Shown: positions 37,401-50,270 of the stretch, one piece after another
Numbering within the stretch: the first letter of the stretch is position 1
How the letters are laid out: every line of letters starts with the position of its first letter
NCBI RefSeq assembly: GCF_019578655.1
Contig: NC_063256.1
Location: 10,726,001-10,790,000, forward strand
From: Ricinus communis
Taxonomy: Eukaryota; Streptophyta; Magnoliopsida; Malpighiales; Euphorbiaceae
Direction: 5' to 3'
DNA: 64,000 bases
Notes under the pieces: model-generated
What the model saw: the letters and a program-made list of their open reading frames with translations, nothing else
Database searches by the model: none
What the model was told of the DNA's origin: nothing
Program-made: the position numbers and the translations under genes

Positions 37401-40400
37401 AACACTGTTTGTATCAGCAGCAGTTGTACCAGGGTTTTGACGGGATGAGATATGTCTAATGGATGAAGGATCATCAGTTGAAGATCTAAGACCATGGCTT
37501 CCCAAGGTATCAGATTCCACATTTTTCCTCCGGTTGTTATCCAACCTAGCAGATGAGGTCTGGCCTTTTCCAGTTTCTTGGGCTCTGTTACGCCTACCCT
37601 GAAATGGAACTTCACCATATGTCTCTGTAAGTGCGGGACTAGAACGCGTTCTTGCCAAAGGATACCTTCCCTGGAGGTCACTGACCAAGTTATCAGGTTT
37701 AGATATTCTTAGATTTTTCTCAGCATGCGAGCCATAATTGGAACTGCTTTTTTCCCTTCTAGGTTGATCAGACGTCCTTGTATTATTAGGGTTAACATAA
37801 GTCTTTTGGCTTTGACTATGAGAAACTGCAGCAACTTCACTACTTCTCGATGAGCTTTCTAAGAGGGAATTACCAGATTGAGAGGGAACTGTACGTGCAC
37901 CAGGAGCCACATCAACTTGAGCTTCACGAGCAGAAGTTTTGCTGTTTGAATTGCTATTGTGATGATCAGATCCATGTGATACATCAGGAGCTGGCAATCT
38001 CAAGCGCCATAAATCATTCTTTGGAGCATCAGGACGCAGTCCACTACCATGTCTATCCCAGGTGTTCATAAAGAATTGATTTACTTCAAAATGTATGTCT
38101 TCTTTTGGGCAATCAAGTAACCTTGCCAGCCTTTTAGCACCAAATGCAAATGCACTACGTATCCTAAAGAAGTTGCCTGGAAAATTATGCATTACATAAA
38201 GAGTATAAAATTACTAATGATACAAAATGATTAGCATGAGTTCAAACTGAGAGGGAAAGGGCATGAGCACTCTTAACAGCTTTAAGCATTTATGAAAGAA
38301 ATTTGTTGTTTGCTTCAAAAAACTTGACTCCAGTAATATATACCTCAGGAGTTAACTACTCAAGTGATATTGCTCCAAGAAAAGGAAAAAAATGCTCCAT
38401 TCTCACATAACTTTTTTCTCCAGTTCGGTAAGCATTCTCTTAATCCATAGCTTATTATTTTGATCCAATATAGTATTTTCTTAATAATGCAACTACCACA
38501 AAATAACCTAAATACATGAATTATCTAACGTCTTTCCATTACATACATGTGTAAGTAGGTGTTCACAAAGTGAATAATGGAACACAATCACTTTCCATGG
38601 TTAGAAACAAAATTAAGCTATAGTAGACAAAAGAGTCCTTAAAAAATCCTACTACTGAAACCCTAATGCAGGATACAAAAGAAAAACAGAAATAGTAATT
38701 GTAATTGTAAAATTAATTATTCAGCCATCTTTCTCCTTGACCCTTTTCTGAACAGATTTGAACAACTTGATAAATGTGCAGCCAGGAGGTGCAACCCATG
38801 TAACAAATAAGAGAAATGATTTTATGAGACAACAAAATCAATGAATCAAAGCATTAGCAAGATGATGACTAAGCTAAACGACCTAAGACACCTATCTGCA
38901 AAGCAGAGAGAAGGCTTATCCCTCAAATATTAACGCATTTGCTTTTTTTTTTTTTTAGTTTTCTTTTTCCAAATCCATTTTGTTCACGTATATTACTTCA
39001 TATTGCAAATTCATAAAGGCATTGAAGACAATAGTTAAAAGACACATGGATATAAACCACCATCGTTCTATTTAAATACCTTTACTCACACTACGACCAA
39101 GGTTGTTGTTTACACGCAAAGGATCAATGACATTGAAGTGTTTGGATGTGAAAGTTTGTCCTTGACTTTCTGGGCCACCAGGAGAAACAGCATATACTGC
39201 GCCGCAGGCTTTGAGAAATAACTTGCTAAGCAGTAACTCTCCACCGTCCTTTCGAGGAGGTTCCGCTGCAAAGCATTTCATAAAATAGTTGCTACTTGTT
39301 AACAGGAAAAACACTTTCTGAAAGCTGAAACATTAAAATAAAAGTCTTGGAGCAATTAGATATATACCTGTTACATCTGGTAGTGAACTAATGGGCACAG
39401 GACCCCAGAGGCTAACACAAAAATTGTCCCAATCAAACTTACTGAAGAACTCGAGAAAACGATATAGGACCTAGACATGCAGTAAACAATAAAATCAGAT
39501 AAATGGAAAAAAAAAAAAAAAAAAAAAAAGAAGAGGAAGAAGAAGGAATACAGCAACATAAAAAGTTCAATGTATGAAAAGCCACCTCAAGGGGTCCAGC
39601 AAATGAATTGTTGAAAACATGAAATATATAGAGAACTAAGGTTTCCAGAGCATAAGTGGAAATCAACCCATGGTGAGCACCCAAGATACGGCTCTCATAA
39701 TAACACCATGCCTTTATCAATATAATGCTCTTCTTGAATAAATGGTCTTGATTTATCAAATGATCAACCTACACAAGCAAATAATCAAATTGTCTCACAC
39801 AATAGAAATTTTAACATATGTTGTAGCTTCCTAGTCAGAGATACTGTGAGATATTTACCCAACACACTACTAACCTCCTCAAGGAAACAAAGGGTACATA
39901 GCCCACCAAGCTGATCGAAAGATATGTCCACCACAATATTTTCCACAAGACACTTTATTATCTTCACCTGTATGTACATTCAAATAAAAGGACATCAGAC
40001 CTATCATAAGACTTTACACTGTATAACACAAGAATGAAAGCTGTTTCAAAAAAATTGATTGACATCCACAGGTTATCATTTATGGTAGAAAACTCTCAGT
40101 GCAAGCTTCTTACCAAATAAAAGACTATCACAATAAGTACTTTGAAAATAAAACTATGTTAAAATTTAATAACAATAAGTGGCTGCTCAGAATTCAAAAC
40201 AAATAACCAATTAAAGAATGGAAGTCAAGAGAATGAGGCAAGCGCCTCAAGCGTCTAGCCACTTAGCAACTCGGTCCAGAAACCTGCCTATGCCTATTCA
40301 GTGCTTATGTGAGGCACTTCTGCAGCATCTTGCAAGGTAAGTGGATAGCTTTCCCTTACCCATATGATTTTGTGGAGAATATATTGATTAATGAATGCAT

Positions 40401-41563
40401 AAGTGGCTTATAGTCATTGGATATAATGTTAGCTTTCCTGTTACTTTTCCATTGCAATTCTGTTAGAGGGATGAATTACGTCACATTATCCTATTAGCTA
40501 ATTGATTCTTGGATTCTTCTGTATAAAGATCAGCTCACTAGTTATGTACCCGTTATAGTGATTGTTCACAAGAACCTATATCATTCTCTCTCATCTTTTC
40601 TTAAGTTCTCTCTCTCTCTCATTTTTTTTTCTAGCCAAAGCAGACAATTTCCAGTTGGATAACATATTGAAATTAATTAAAAGTTTTTAAAGGCGAAAAA
40701 AAATGAAGAAAGCGAGAAGAAGACTATAAGAAATCTGTAATGAGTAACAGAAGGGACCTACTTCTGCCTGAATGTACTGAACCTCTTTCACACGGAATTC
40801 AGCATTCTCGTTCTTCTCTTCATTCTCCAGCACATCACGAACCTGATGAGCCCAGGTCTCTTTCATAGATTGACCCTCACTGAAGGCTGTTAAGTCGATG
40901 TCTCCATCTGGCAAATAAGTCTTGAGCGGTACAGACCCAAAAGTAAACACCTGTAAACAATAACAATCATGAATAATAACATGTTAAGAAGCAAATACTT
41001 CTGCAAAATTGGGGGAAAAAAAACTGAAAGAGCTACAGCATATGCATATCCTCTTCAGGACAATGCTAATACTAAACCAGCATATGCATATCCATCAAAT
41101 GGTGTCAATGCATATTACGTACAATTCCCATTTCTATTTGCTTCCACCAAGCACATGTGCTTACTTCACTTACACATGACCCACGCCAATCAGAAATGAG
41201 ATATTTTTTAGTTGGACCGACACAATCATTCATAGAATATATACTATCAGAAATCAAAAACCTATCTATTTTCCATGTCAATAACTACATAATCATGCTT
41301 CATTACACTATGTAAGCTAAGCAACAAAAGTAGACACATTTGCAGTGTACCCGGCAAGGAAAACATTTTGTAATAAGCCGCTCCACATAATCAGCAACAG
41401 CATTTCTACGCCTTTCGGAGGGCTCATTGGGCTTAATGCAGTCAATAAGCTCGGCAGTTCGCTCTTCAGCCTTTGCCCATCGCTCTGAGTCAAGCACTCT
41501 GATCACAGAGGCTGCTTCATTAGGCAATAGGCCATTTGGCAATACTCTCTCATGCTCGCCCAT
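34450..41563 (-). CDS. Polymerase-beta-type nucleotidyltransferase with PAP/OAS1 substrate-binding domain (8 exons, 1334 aa)
   Basis: Resembles Arabidopsis At3g51620/At3g61690, a plant family without a firmly established substrate. Exons in transcript order: 41563-41351, 40950-40762, 39967-39875, 39768-39586, 39470-39368, 39265-39080, 38176-35724, 35034-34450. All introns are GT-AG; the frame is continuous. The catalytic signature FTFGSVPLKTYLPDGDIDL gives GS (76-77) and D88/D90. The third carboxylate is D148 in VENIVVDISF, so the metal-binding triad looks intact. A PAP/OAS1-like helical domain follows (GGLCTLCFLEE and KAWCYYESRILGAHHGLIS), to about residue 370. The rest, nearly 960 residues, is Ser/Asn/Gly/Pro-rich and probably disordered. 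Exon 7 alone is 2,453 bases. No N-terminal signal. It may add nucleotides to RNA or another acceptor; that role is inferred from fold only. Confidence 0.92.
39509..39531. repeat. Poly(A) run in nucleotidyltransferase intron 4
   Basis: A homopolymer A run followed by GAAGAGGAAGAAG. On the gene's own strand it is a T-rich, C-containing tract. Confidence 0.8.
40461..40646 (+). mobile_element. Possible short solo LTR (copia-like) in nucleotidyltransferase intron 2
   Basis: A 186-base unit starts TGTTAGAGGG and ends AAAGCAGACA, and contains a TATA-like CTGTATAAAGATCAGC followed by a CT-rich tract, as in many small plant copia LTRs. The flanking pentamers AATTC and ATTTC differ at one base, so the target duplication is only approximate. 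It sits antisense in the intron between exons 2 and 3. Confidence 0.35.
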
Positions 41564-42200
41564 GCAATCTTTAGGTCCCTTCTGCTTCTTTTCTATTGCT
41601 TTTTATGCAAATTACTAATACCCAAAACCAAAATCTCACCCCGTAAAAGAATAGCACAGATGCATTAAAAAGAGAAAGGTTACAATACAACAACAGGAAA
41701 AAAAAGAAGAAATTAACTAGTTCATTAGTCAGGTGAATCTGTTCCTGAAGAAGGAATTTTTGCAATTAACAAAGCCTCAAATTGCTTAAAATCTTTTCAG
41801 TATTCAAATGGCAAGTAAGGTAATTTCTTAAAAAAAAATTTGGGGTTTGGTCAAACAAATATAACAAGTAAGAAAATTCAAAAACAAAAAAGGCACTTCA
41901 ATTTCCAAAAATTTTTAGAAGTATCCGGTTTGCTAGATTGTTGTGGTATTAAAGCAATGAATGAATCTATTAAAAGAAGAAGGACAATATAAACAAAAAG
42001 AAAAAAAGATAGCACCCTAGAAATCAAAGATTAGAAAACCCTAAAGGGACCAAATTAGTGACAGAAATGAGAGGTGAGGGGTGGGGGTCAGATTATCAAA
42101 ACCCTAAGAGGGAAATACTTTCAATCAATTCCTGGGAAAATGGCGACTTGTCGGCGAATCAATAGAATATTGAAGCATTAAAATATTGAAATGGTGTAGA

Positions 42201-42237
42201 GAGAAGAAGAAGAAGAAAAGAAGAAGAAGAAGAAGAG
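42201..42237. repeat. (GAA)n microsatellite in the nucleotidyltransferase leader/promoter
   Basis: Reads GAAGAAGAAGAA with one AAAG interruption on the plus strand, i.e. (CTT)n on the gene strand about 640 bases upstream of the start codon. CT/CTT-rich tracts are common in plant 5' UTRs and near transcription starts, so the transcript may begin close by. No clear TATA box was identified. Confidence 0.75.
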
Positions 42238-42399
42238 GGATGGTGGTGATCAATGGTTTATTAGGTTTTTTCTTTTAGGATACAAAAGAATGAGAGAGAG
42301 CGAGATAGAGGTGTGTTTGGCTATGAGAATTGTGGATTCTGGAGTTTAGTGAGTGCCTGTACACATTGGCTTTGACGTTGAGGCAATTCTTTTGGGCAT

Positions 42400-43421
42400 T
42401 CGGAAGGAGTCTTTGCAATGGAATTCTTTTCTTTTTTCTTCTTTCCAAAACTCAATTTACTGGTAGAAAAATGAGGAATGAAAATTAAAAACATTATGGT
42501 AATTTTAGTTTTAAATTTTTTTAATACTTTATTTGAAAAAATAAAAATGAAATGAGATTTATGAATTATATAATAAAGTAGTCATTTATATGTAAATTAC
42601 CTAATAACTTCTGTAAAAATTAATGGTTTCTGAAATTTTCAAACCCAAAATTATTTTATTTTGCTGACCATTAAAATGTGAAGACAAAAGCTCAAAAGAA
42701 AAATATAAAAAGACTAACTACATTGATTGATTAGCTTGTAAATATATATTAATAAATCATTTAGTAACATACTATGTAATGATTTAAAAATTAAAATAAA
42801 AAATAAAGTAATAGGAAAGACATTTGATAGATAATATAATAATGATATATAATTTAAGTATGTTTACTATTTTTTTTATTTATATAAATATAACTATCAT
42901 GATTATTTCTAATTCTAATTCTACAAATAATAAATTAATCACATTTTATTATTTTATAATATAATCAATATAGTAATTAGCAATACTAAAGAAGAAGTAT
43001 GAATTATTAAATTTGAAATTGAAATTTCCATCTCGTAAATTTCTAATTAAGTTGTATATATATAAATTATTTAAATAAAAAATGCAGTTTAAATTTTTTA
43101 GATTAGAAAATATTTATAACTAAATTAACAGCAATTGTCCGCACGATGTACGTGTCAAAAGATATGTGAGGTAAAAGTATTTAATAATTACTTTAAAAAG
43201 AAAAAAAGAGAAAAAGAAGTAAGGAATTTGAGAAACAAACTAACGGGCCAGTGACTTTAAACGTTGGCTGGATTGGATTGGTCTTAGGCCCGATTGTTTG
43301 GATTTCATGAATAAAACTGACTTAAAACCGGATCCAACAACTCCAATTTGGATTGGACGATTCCTTAAATACAACATTCAAAAGAAGAAACCAAAACAAA
43401 ACGTTCAAGGAGGTGCAATCA
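42400..43421. other. AT-rich spacer between nucleotidyltransferase promoter and pseudogene
   Basis: No coding or structural signal seen; A/T-rich throughout, becoming more balanced from about 43,230. Confidence 0.5.
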
Positions 43422-43924
43422 ATGGAGGAGTCTGTTCGCGTCAAGCACATCAAACGCAAAAACATTAGGAAAAGAAGGGTTCATGAAGAAGAAGACGAAG
43501 GCGAGGATTCAAAAACCGAATCTTGTTTGATTTACAATCAGAAAAGATCCTAAAATTTTGACGGTAAGCTTTTTTTTTTTTTTTTTCAAGAATTCATAAG
43601 TTAAATCTGATGGAACAATCTTTCAATTTATGTCTTGAAAGGAAATTCAGTTTCATCATGATAGCAGCGCAACGGCAGCTCTAGAAACTGAAATTTGTAT
43701 AAAAAGGTATAATAGTGATTATAAAGCAAGCGATAGCCTTCATGGACCACAAAGGGCTTGTGCTCATGTTAGGGTAACATCTAGGGTTGATTATCAGCCT
43801 GATATATGCAAACTGGTCGTTGTGGGTACAGAGATGCATGTAAGTGTATGCATGATCGAGGTGATCAGAGATCTTGTTGGCGGATGGAGAATGAACGGAA
43901 TGAGGAAAAGAAGATGAGACGGTG
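43422..43924 (+). pseudogene. Decayed copy of RNF113-like zinc finger CCCH domain-containing protein 1
   Basis: Three segments follow the order of the RNF113/AtC3H1 splicing-associated E3 ligase family. First, KNIRKRRVHEEEDEGEDSK and TES...NQK (to the stop near 43,551). Second, EIQFHHDSSATAALETE and HVRVTSRVDYQPDICK (about 43,643-43,811). Third, after a frame change near 43,809-43,815, TGRCGYRDACKCMHDRGDQ with WRMENERNEEKK, which is the CCCH finger region, ending at a TGA at 43,922-43,924. In-frame stops, the frameshift, a long T run (43,570-43,586) and loss of the internal region and the whole C-terminal RING finger show it is not functional. The first two segments are collinear without an evident intron, which would fit a processed retrocopy, though I cannot confirm parental intron positions. 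Family recognition is from memory. Confidence 0.75.
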
Positions 43925-44208
43925 AAATTTGGTTTAATAGGCATATGAATTAATCTTTTTTTATATGTGATACATGCATCTATAATTTTCTGTAGACTTT
44001 GTAAGATTTTTGCTTCTCATCGGTTCTTATTTAAGAGGAAGTTTTTTTTTTTTTATTGATTCCTTAATCCGTTTCTGCTATTAAATATTAGTAAATTCAT
44101 ACAATTATAGAACAGTAGGCATTTGTTAAGGGTGAGTCTAACTCTGTAGCTGTAGTTGTACAATTGAAAAAATAACGAAATTTTTCTTGCAGCTAGAGAT
44201 ATTTGGTC

Positions 44209-44214
44209 TTTATT
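44209..44214 (-). terminator. Candidate polyadenylation signal of the lipase gene
   Basis: AATAAA on the minus strand, about 130 bases beyond the lipase stop codon. The position suits a plant 3' end. Confidence 0.4.
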
Positions 44215-44346
44215 TTGATGTGTATGTAGTGTTGAATAACAGCTACAAATACAGATTTAAGAGTTAAATTTGTTTATAACATTTACTTATGTACATCAAC
44301 TCTCTTGATTCTAGGTCATATTTATACATTGGTTAGAGACTTCACT

Positions 44347-47300
44347 TCACACAGTCATTACTTTCTTGGCCACTAATGTACTGCTCTCTAAATTGTTTTC
44401 GTTGTTCCATGAATGCGGTGACGGTGAAGCGAGCAGAGGCCAGATCAAACTTCTTTCTTTTCTTGCTTTGAGAACAAGAGCTTTTGTATTTTGTCTTAGA
44501 ACACTATTCACAGCCTTCAAGTAGTTGCTTGAATCATGATCTCTTAAGATTGTACCTTCTGAACCATAAGCTGAAGGATCACTAAGAGTTTCCAATGGGT
44601 GTGGACAGTTGAGGAATGCATTTAGTACGCTTGGAGAGTAGCCGTGTTGTTTCTTGTCTAACTCATAGAGAGCACCACCAGCAGGGAGGAAAGGGTGTGG
44701 AGGAGATGATTTCTCGTCAGGTTGGAGGATAAATATTTTACCAAGTGGAGTGTACAAGAGTTTCTGAATAGAAATACAAGAGAAAGTAAGAATTTGAACA
44801 AGTCTCTGTTTACAGTATTGAAATAATGGAATGAAGCATGATAAATTTGATAATTGGAGCCTCGCATTGAATGTCCGTTTCTACGGATGCTAAGTTTTAA
44901 TGACCGAGTAAATCAATACTTACATTCTTTATTAGACAAGGGTGTGATCTGAAGGAGCCATTTAAACGTTTGAGGACTTGTGCAACATGGTTGGGGTAGT
45001 TGCAGGAAAAAGCTCTTGGGACAATATCTCTATGCATCATCACACAGTGAACATGACTGTCATCCAACCCCAAATCCTTCAGTATCTTTTGGCCTCCACA
45101 GAACACAAATGGCGAGCCAAAAGTGACCACTGGTCGAAGAGTACAGGGTTTGACAACCTTCCTAGTCAGTAGCATCAAGTTGACCAGAAGGGAGAGACTA
45201 CCGCCAAGGGAATGGCCTGTAAATTGAAGCTTTGCACGTTCTCCATGTTTGTTTAAGTGTTCTACTATCTCTGGCATAAACTGCTCATATATTCCTTTTG
45301 CTGCTTCATAAATTCCTCTGTGAACAAGCACATCTGTCCCCTGTGATAACACAATAAATACATAATATTTGTTTGTTCTCACGAGCTCTCATGCTCTCTA
45401 GTTTGCCAGACAGATATACTCTAGAAGGTCCTATTTAGGGCTGTCTGAATTTGCAGTTAGTGCTCACCTCAAATTTAGTAGGTTCAAAGAATAGGTTTGC
45501 TTGCCAGGACGCCAGGGAGTCGGATCCCTGCATTTTGAAAAATTTAACATGTTAGGCGCCTCAAAGACTGCTTTCTTTCTTTAAGATTTTAAAAATTATG
45601 CCCAATGTGAACAATTTTATTGTATATTTGTTTCTAGAGCCTAGAGGAGCCATTTTCTACATGCTACATACTGTCTCATCTTGCATAACATGAGATGGAC
45701 AGTGAATGAAAGAATTACCTGAATCACAAAGCAGCGAGTATATGTGCTAACATCGTCACAAATAAACCATTCACAAGGTGAGGAATGAAGTGATTGAAGG
45801 GCTGTTGCTGCCTCCTGTTTTTCCTTCTCCCCTGCTGCCACCACTGCAGTCATTGTTGATGCTGCAACCACTGCAGCCACCTCTGATTTATATACTCGGG
45901 GTGAGCTCTCTCCCTCCTCATCTGGTTGAACCCCATTTCTATATGAATCTGAACAGTCACACTCCTCCTGAGAGCCACAAGATGAATAGCCTTTTGCACG
46001 TGATTGGACATAAGATGCTGCTGAAGCAGCAATCCCATAGACAGATGAGCGTACTGCAAGCCTCTGCTCAGAGTCCTTGGTTTCCTCCAGATCGGATTTG
46101 GTAAGAGAAACAACAGGTAAATGCATGGAGTCCTGATTGAGTTTTGCTTTAGTGGCAGCTGCCTCTGCTTTCTTTTCTAGTGAGGATGTTACAAATTGTA
46201 AGCCATAATATCTTCTCAAATCTTTGGCCTGCAAATTGATTGATGAAGTTAGTTAAACTAGATGCATTTTCTATATGTATCTGCTCAAGTCTTTATTCTT
46301 TGGGGTAGGTGGAAAACTACAGAGTTTTGTGCTTTCTTTGGAGTTTGGATCATACAATGAATGAGAAGAGAGAAGAGAGAAGAGATTTCTTACACTGACT
46401 GATAAGTATGTTTTGCATGTCATAATTTAGCAAATCCAAAAGTATGCCAAATATCTGAATCTCGGTTAGGCAGTAATGTGTTACAATTAGCTAATCAATG
46501 CTTGATTTTCATATGCATATATAGGCACAATTTCTAAAGAAAGCGGTTTCCAGAGAAAGGTGAATTCTCTCTATAAATAGCCTGAGATTTTGACTATGCA
46601 GTCACTGATTAGATTTTGTGTGATTTCAGTATTTTTGAATGTAAGAAGAGTAGATAATGGGTCTAATATTAAGGTAACTCGCACCTGATACTTATGAAAA
46701 TAAGAGACTGACTTATAAAAGCTTCACTTGCGGATTTGCAGGACATTATGAAGAGAAGAAAGAGGCATACCTTAATCTCAGGTATAACATAAGCCATGTT
46801 GCACAAGAAAGCCAACTTAGAGATTGGCTTGATATCGGACCATGGTACATGAGCCAAAAATCTTGAAAATGTTTTGTGATCATATTTCGTTTCTTCTCCT
46901 TCCTTTTCGAAGTTGTAATCCACCACGCACCCATCCACATCGTCATAACAGCTGCAGTCTCCATTTTCTTCAACATCACAAAGGTCATCTACATCTATGT
47001 CCTCTTTTTGCTGCCTATTCTTCCAGCGACTCCTAATCTCCAGTAGTCTCTCCATCCAATTTGCTCTATTCACTTCTTTTTCTTCATTGCCCTCCCCTGA
47101 AGTTTCAGGGACTTTATCATTTTTCTCCATTAGCTCCATGCCTTTGCTTGTTTCTGGATCAAACAATGTTCGAAGTGAGTGAGGGACTATCTCAAATGAG
47201 CTAGGGATTATGGAGCTAGAAATCTGGAATGGAAAAATCCCAAATGAACGACTGCTCTTTAGCTTAGGCTGCACCCCTGTGGCACGTATGCTGTTAGCAG

Positions 47301-47460
47301 CGCAACAAAGATGGTTTTCTGAAAACGATCTTTGGAGGATGCCTTGGTTGCATAAATCTTTGGAAGAGTTTGAACGGCTAAGACCACTGTGTTCTTTGAA
47401 AACATTTCTTGGAGTCGTGGTTCCTGGGGATGAAGGGATTGTCATAGAAGTGCTTGCCAT
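44347..47460 (-). CDS. PLIP: Class 3 lipase, PLASTID LIPASE (PLIP) group (5 exons, 697 aa)
   Basis: An alpha/beta hydrolase. Arabidopsis PLIP1-3 are plastid phospholipase A1/galactolipases that release fatty acids from thylakoid lipids and affect seed oil and oxylipin signalling. Exons in transcript order: 47460-46771, 46228-45719, 45527-45468, 45340-44924, 44763-44347. All introns are GT-AG and phase 0. The nucleophile elbow is FTGHSLGGS with S464; the likely acid is D525 in MMHRDIVPR and the base H614 in NCPHPLE. The 61-residue S-D spacing matches what I recall for PLIP1. The N-terminus is Ser/Thr-rich with few acids ([18 protein letters not shown]), as expected for a plastid transit peptide. 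An Ala-rich, acidic linker (about 235-395) separates it from the catalytic part. Length is close to the Arabidopsis members. Which of PLIP1/2/3 it matches best cannot be settled by eye. Confidence 0.93.
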
Positions 47461-47590
47461 GGCTTGTAACAGATTGTTCCTGCAGTGACTCTATGTGAAG
47501 AGTCTCTGCCGCTTGGAATGACCTCGAGGGTCTCTCCCTCCCTATCAATGGTTTGGAAGATTTCCTGGGATTAGATCAAGGGATAACAGA

Positions 47591-47598
47591 CTTTTATA
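47591..47598 (-). promoter_or_regulatory. Candidate TATA box of the lipase gene
   Basis: TATAAAAG on the minus strand, about 130 bases upstream of the lipase ATG at 47,460. This predicts a start near 47,560 and a leader of roughly 100 nucleotides. Confidence 0.5.
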
Positions 47599-47699
47599 AG
47601 AACATTAGGGAGGGAGAACTATGCCCCTTGAAAACATCGACAACAATTAAGATGCCAAAATCTCTTGTTCTTGTCAAATTACAAGTTTAATGGGATGTT

Positions 47700-50270
47700 A
47701 ATGCGTGAAAAAGGGTACTGAAGAGTCATTTGGTTTTGACGTGAGGACTTAGGATAGGACATATAGTTATGTTCGAGACCATGTCTCCATTACCCATGGT
47801 AAGCAACGGTTGATCCAAATGTTGTTTGACCAATGAGCATAGTGGTGTGGGCAGCATGTGCGAAGGACATTGGTAGTCGATGATTTCTGTAATTTTATTC
47901 AACTCTTTATACCAATTCTTTTAACTTGATTATTTGATTCCTTACTCCTTGGATAACGAAATTATAGAATCTGAAAGAGAGTTTATTTCTAAATGCCAGC
48001 AATTATAAAATTCACCTGCCAAATGCCAATCTACGGGAACCCAAGAAAAGAACGAAAAACAGTTAAAACAAAACAGAAAAGATGCTAGTGTTTACATTGC
48101 ATTTACACAACAATTCATACCGAAATCTCCATCTTTAAATAAAGCAGATATTGGTCTTTCATATAGCTCTTCATGTTAAAAGCTGATCATGTTGATCACA
48201 AGGCGACATTCTAACAATGAAAATTGAAAATTTATAATAAAAATCAGAACTTGGAGATTGACGAGAAATTTGAAAATTATTGAATTTAAAGTGGAGGTTG
48301 ATAAATAAAAAAGGAAATAGTCTAAATTATTTGTTATGGATATACAAATATATTATTAATTTTAAGTCGTTTATTGTTATTATTATTTTAATTATAAAAT
48401 TAATTAATAGATATAATTTAATAAATTTTTAATATTTAATATTCATTTATAATACTTTAAAAAAGTAATAGTAAATTAACTATTTTTAAATATTTTTATT
48501 TTTAAAATTTTTGAATTTTATTAATATAATAATATAAAAATTATTTTAAAAATATTTACTAATTAATTTTAATTTTATATATTTTTAAAATTAAAAATTT
48601 AATATATAATTAAAAATCAGTTTATCATTAAAATAATATTTAAAATATTATTTTCTAAAATCAAAATTATTATCTAATTAAAAATTAATTATTAATTAAT
48701 ATAATATTAAAATATAATTAATATATTATTTTTAAAATAAAAATATCAGTATTCTAATTACAAAATAATTTATTAATTAAATATAATATTAAAATATAAT
48801 AAATATTGCTTAAATTTTAAAATTAGAATCAACTTTCAAATTTATTAATCAATAAATTAATAAAAAAATCATAAAATTATATATAGATATCCATCAAAAT
48901 AAAAAATTTACATATCAAATGTATTAAAAAGAATTTAAATTTAATATATATAGCTTAGGATTCTAGGGGACACCCATGATAACACCGTGCCCTTTTTTTG
49001 TTATGCATGCACCGTCAAAAGTAACCTCAGCAGAACTATGCCTTATTAGGTTAAAGCCACGTAATTTGTCACAATAAAGAGTTTCCAAACAGTAATTTAG
49101 TTACATTAAACTTTTGGAATCGTAAGTAAATGCAATTGTTTTTGTAATATTATTTCTTTATATTCTGAAAGAAAAAAAATTCAAGATTAATTATTATTAT
49201 TATTATTAGTAGTATTATTGATGATAGACAATTCTGAAGGGGCTTCTGTTTCTTGACATGCTTTGTTTTGCTATCGGAAACATCGATATGGTCCTTTTTT
49301 AATTATTATTATTTTTCCTTTTAGGAACCGATATGATCAAGATAAAAGACTCGTGAAATCTCAAGATTCATCAATGCGGATTTGGATATTCCACGAGACC
49401 AATTGAATTCAATCACTCAACGACTACTCTAAGATTACTAATTTATACACAAACCAGAAGCAAATTCAAAGAAAGATAGGGTGTTCGGCTCTAAGCTAGT
49501 TAATTAGTAGTTACTACATATATCACCATTCAAAAAATTGCAGATGCATCCTAAGAAAAGTTGCTCGATCATTACCTTTGATTCAACAGCAGCGGAGGCC
49601 AGCCTGGTAGAAGGAGAGAAGAAATTTAAGAGTTTTGAGTTCTGCACATTGCAGTTCTCTGCATACACAGTAAAGGAAATTATTATTTGTACATTACTTC
49701 CTATTTCTATATATATATATTACTAGATATCTCTCTCTCTCTCTCTCTCTTTCTTTTTACTTTGAATATGAAGAGAGAGAGATCTGGCTCGTCACAGGTG
49801 CGGAGAAACCTGCATATATATATATATATATATATATGATCGAGTACGCGATCAATGAATCTGCACAAGCAGCCTCCGTTCCCCTAAAGAATCTGTTCAC
49901 GTGTCTTTGAGACGGCACTTTTAGTTGCCACGCAGTCATATTTGGACGTAAATGCCCCGAAAAAGTGGTAGAAAAAATAATTGATGTATTTTAATTAAAG
50001 ATGTGAGTGAGGCGCTGAATCTGATAAATGAATACAAAATATTCATCAGCTGACATGCATTTCCTAAATTTGGCAGGGAATGGTACATCATATTTTTAGG
50101 GATATTTCTCGTCATTAAAAGAGGAGGGTAGCGGAGTCATTCTCGTATAAACGGTCAAACAGCCAAATGTGCGGCTGCATGAGGCACCCAGTCCCTGCAC
50201 TTTCCACGTCGCGCCACGGAACTGATGGGGCTCACATGTCCCTTTCCAAGCAGCAGCGTATCAGAGTTCA
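47700..50270. other. Gene-poor AT-rich region with microsatellites
   Basis: Upstream of the lipase promoter the DNA becomes extremely A/T-rich (48,280-48,960). Microsatellites: (TTA)n near 49,190-49,207, (CT)n at 49,731-49,751 and (TA)n at 49,813-49,837. A more balanced patch (49,230-50,280) has short open frames, e.g. 62 codons at 49,538-49,726, that I do not recognise. No gene is called. Confidence 0.5.

Noticed and set aside
35806..38071. Several 63-127 codon frames inside the nucleotidyltransferase exon 7
   Set aside because: Shadow frames of the real minus-strand coding exon.
43681..43944. 87-codon minus-strand frame
   Set aside because: Antisense shadow of the RNF113-like pseudogene.
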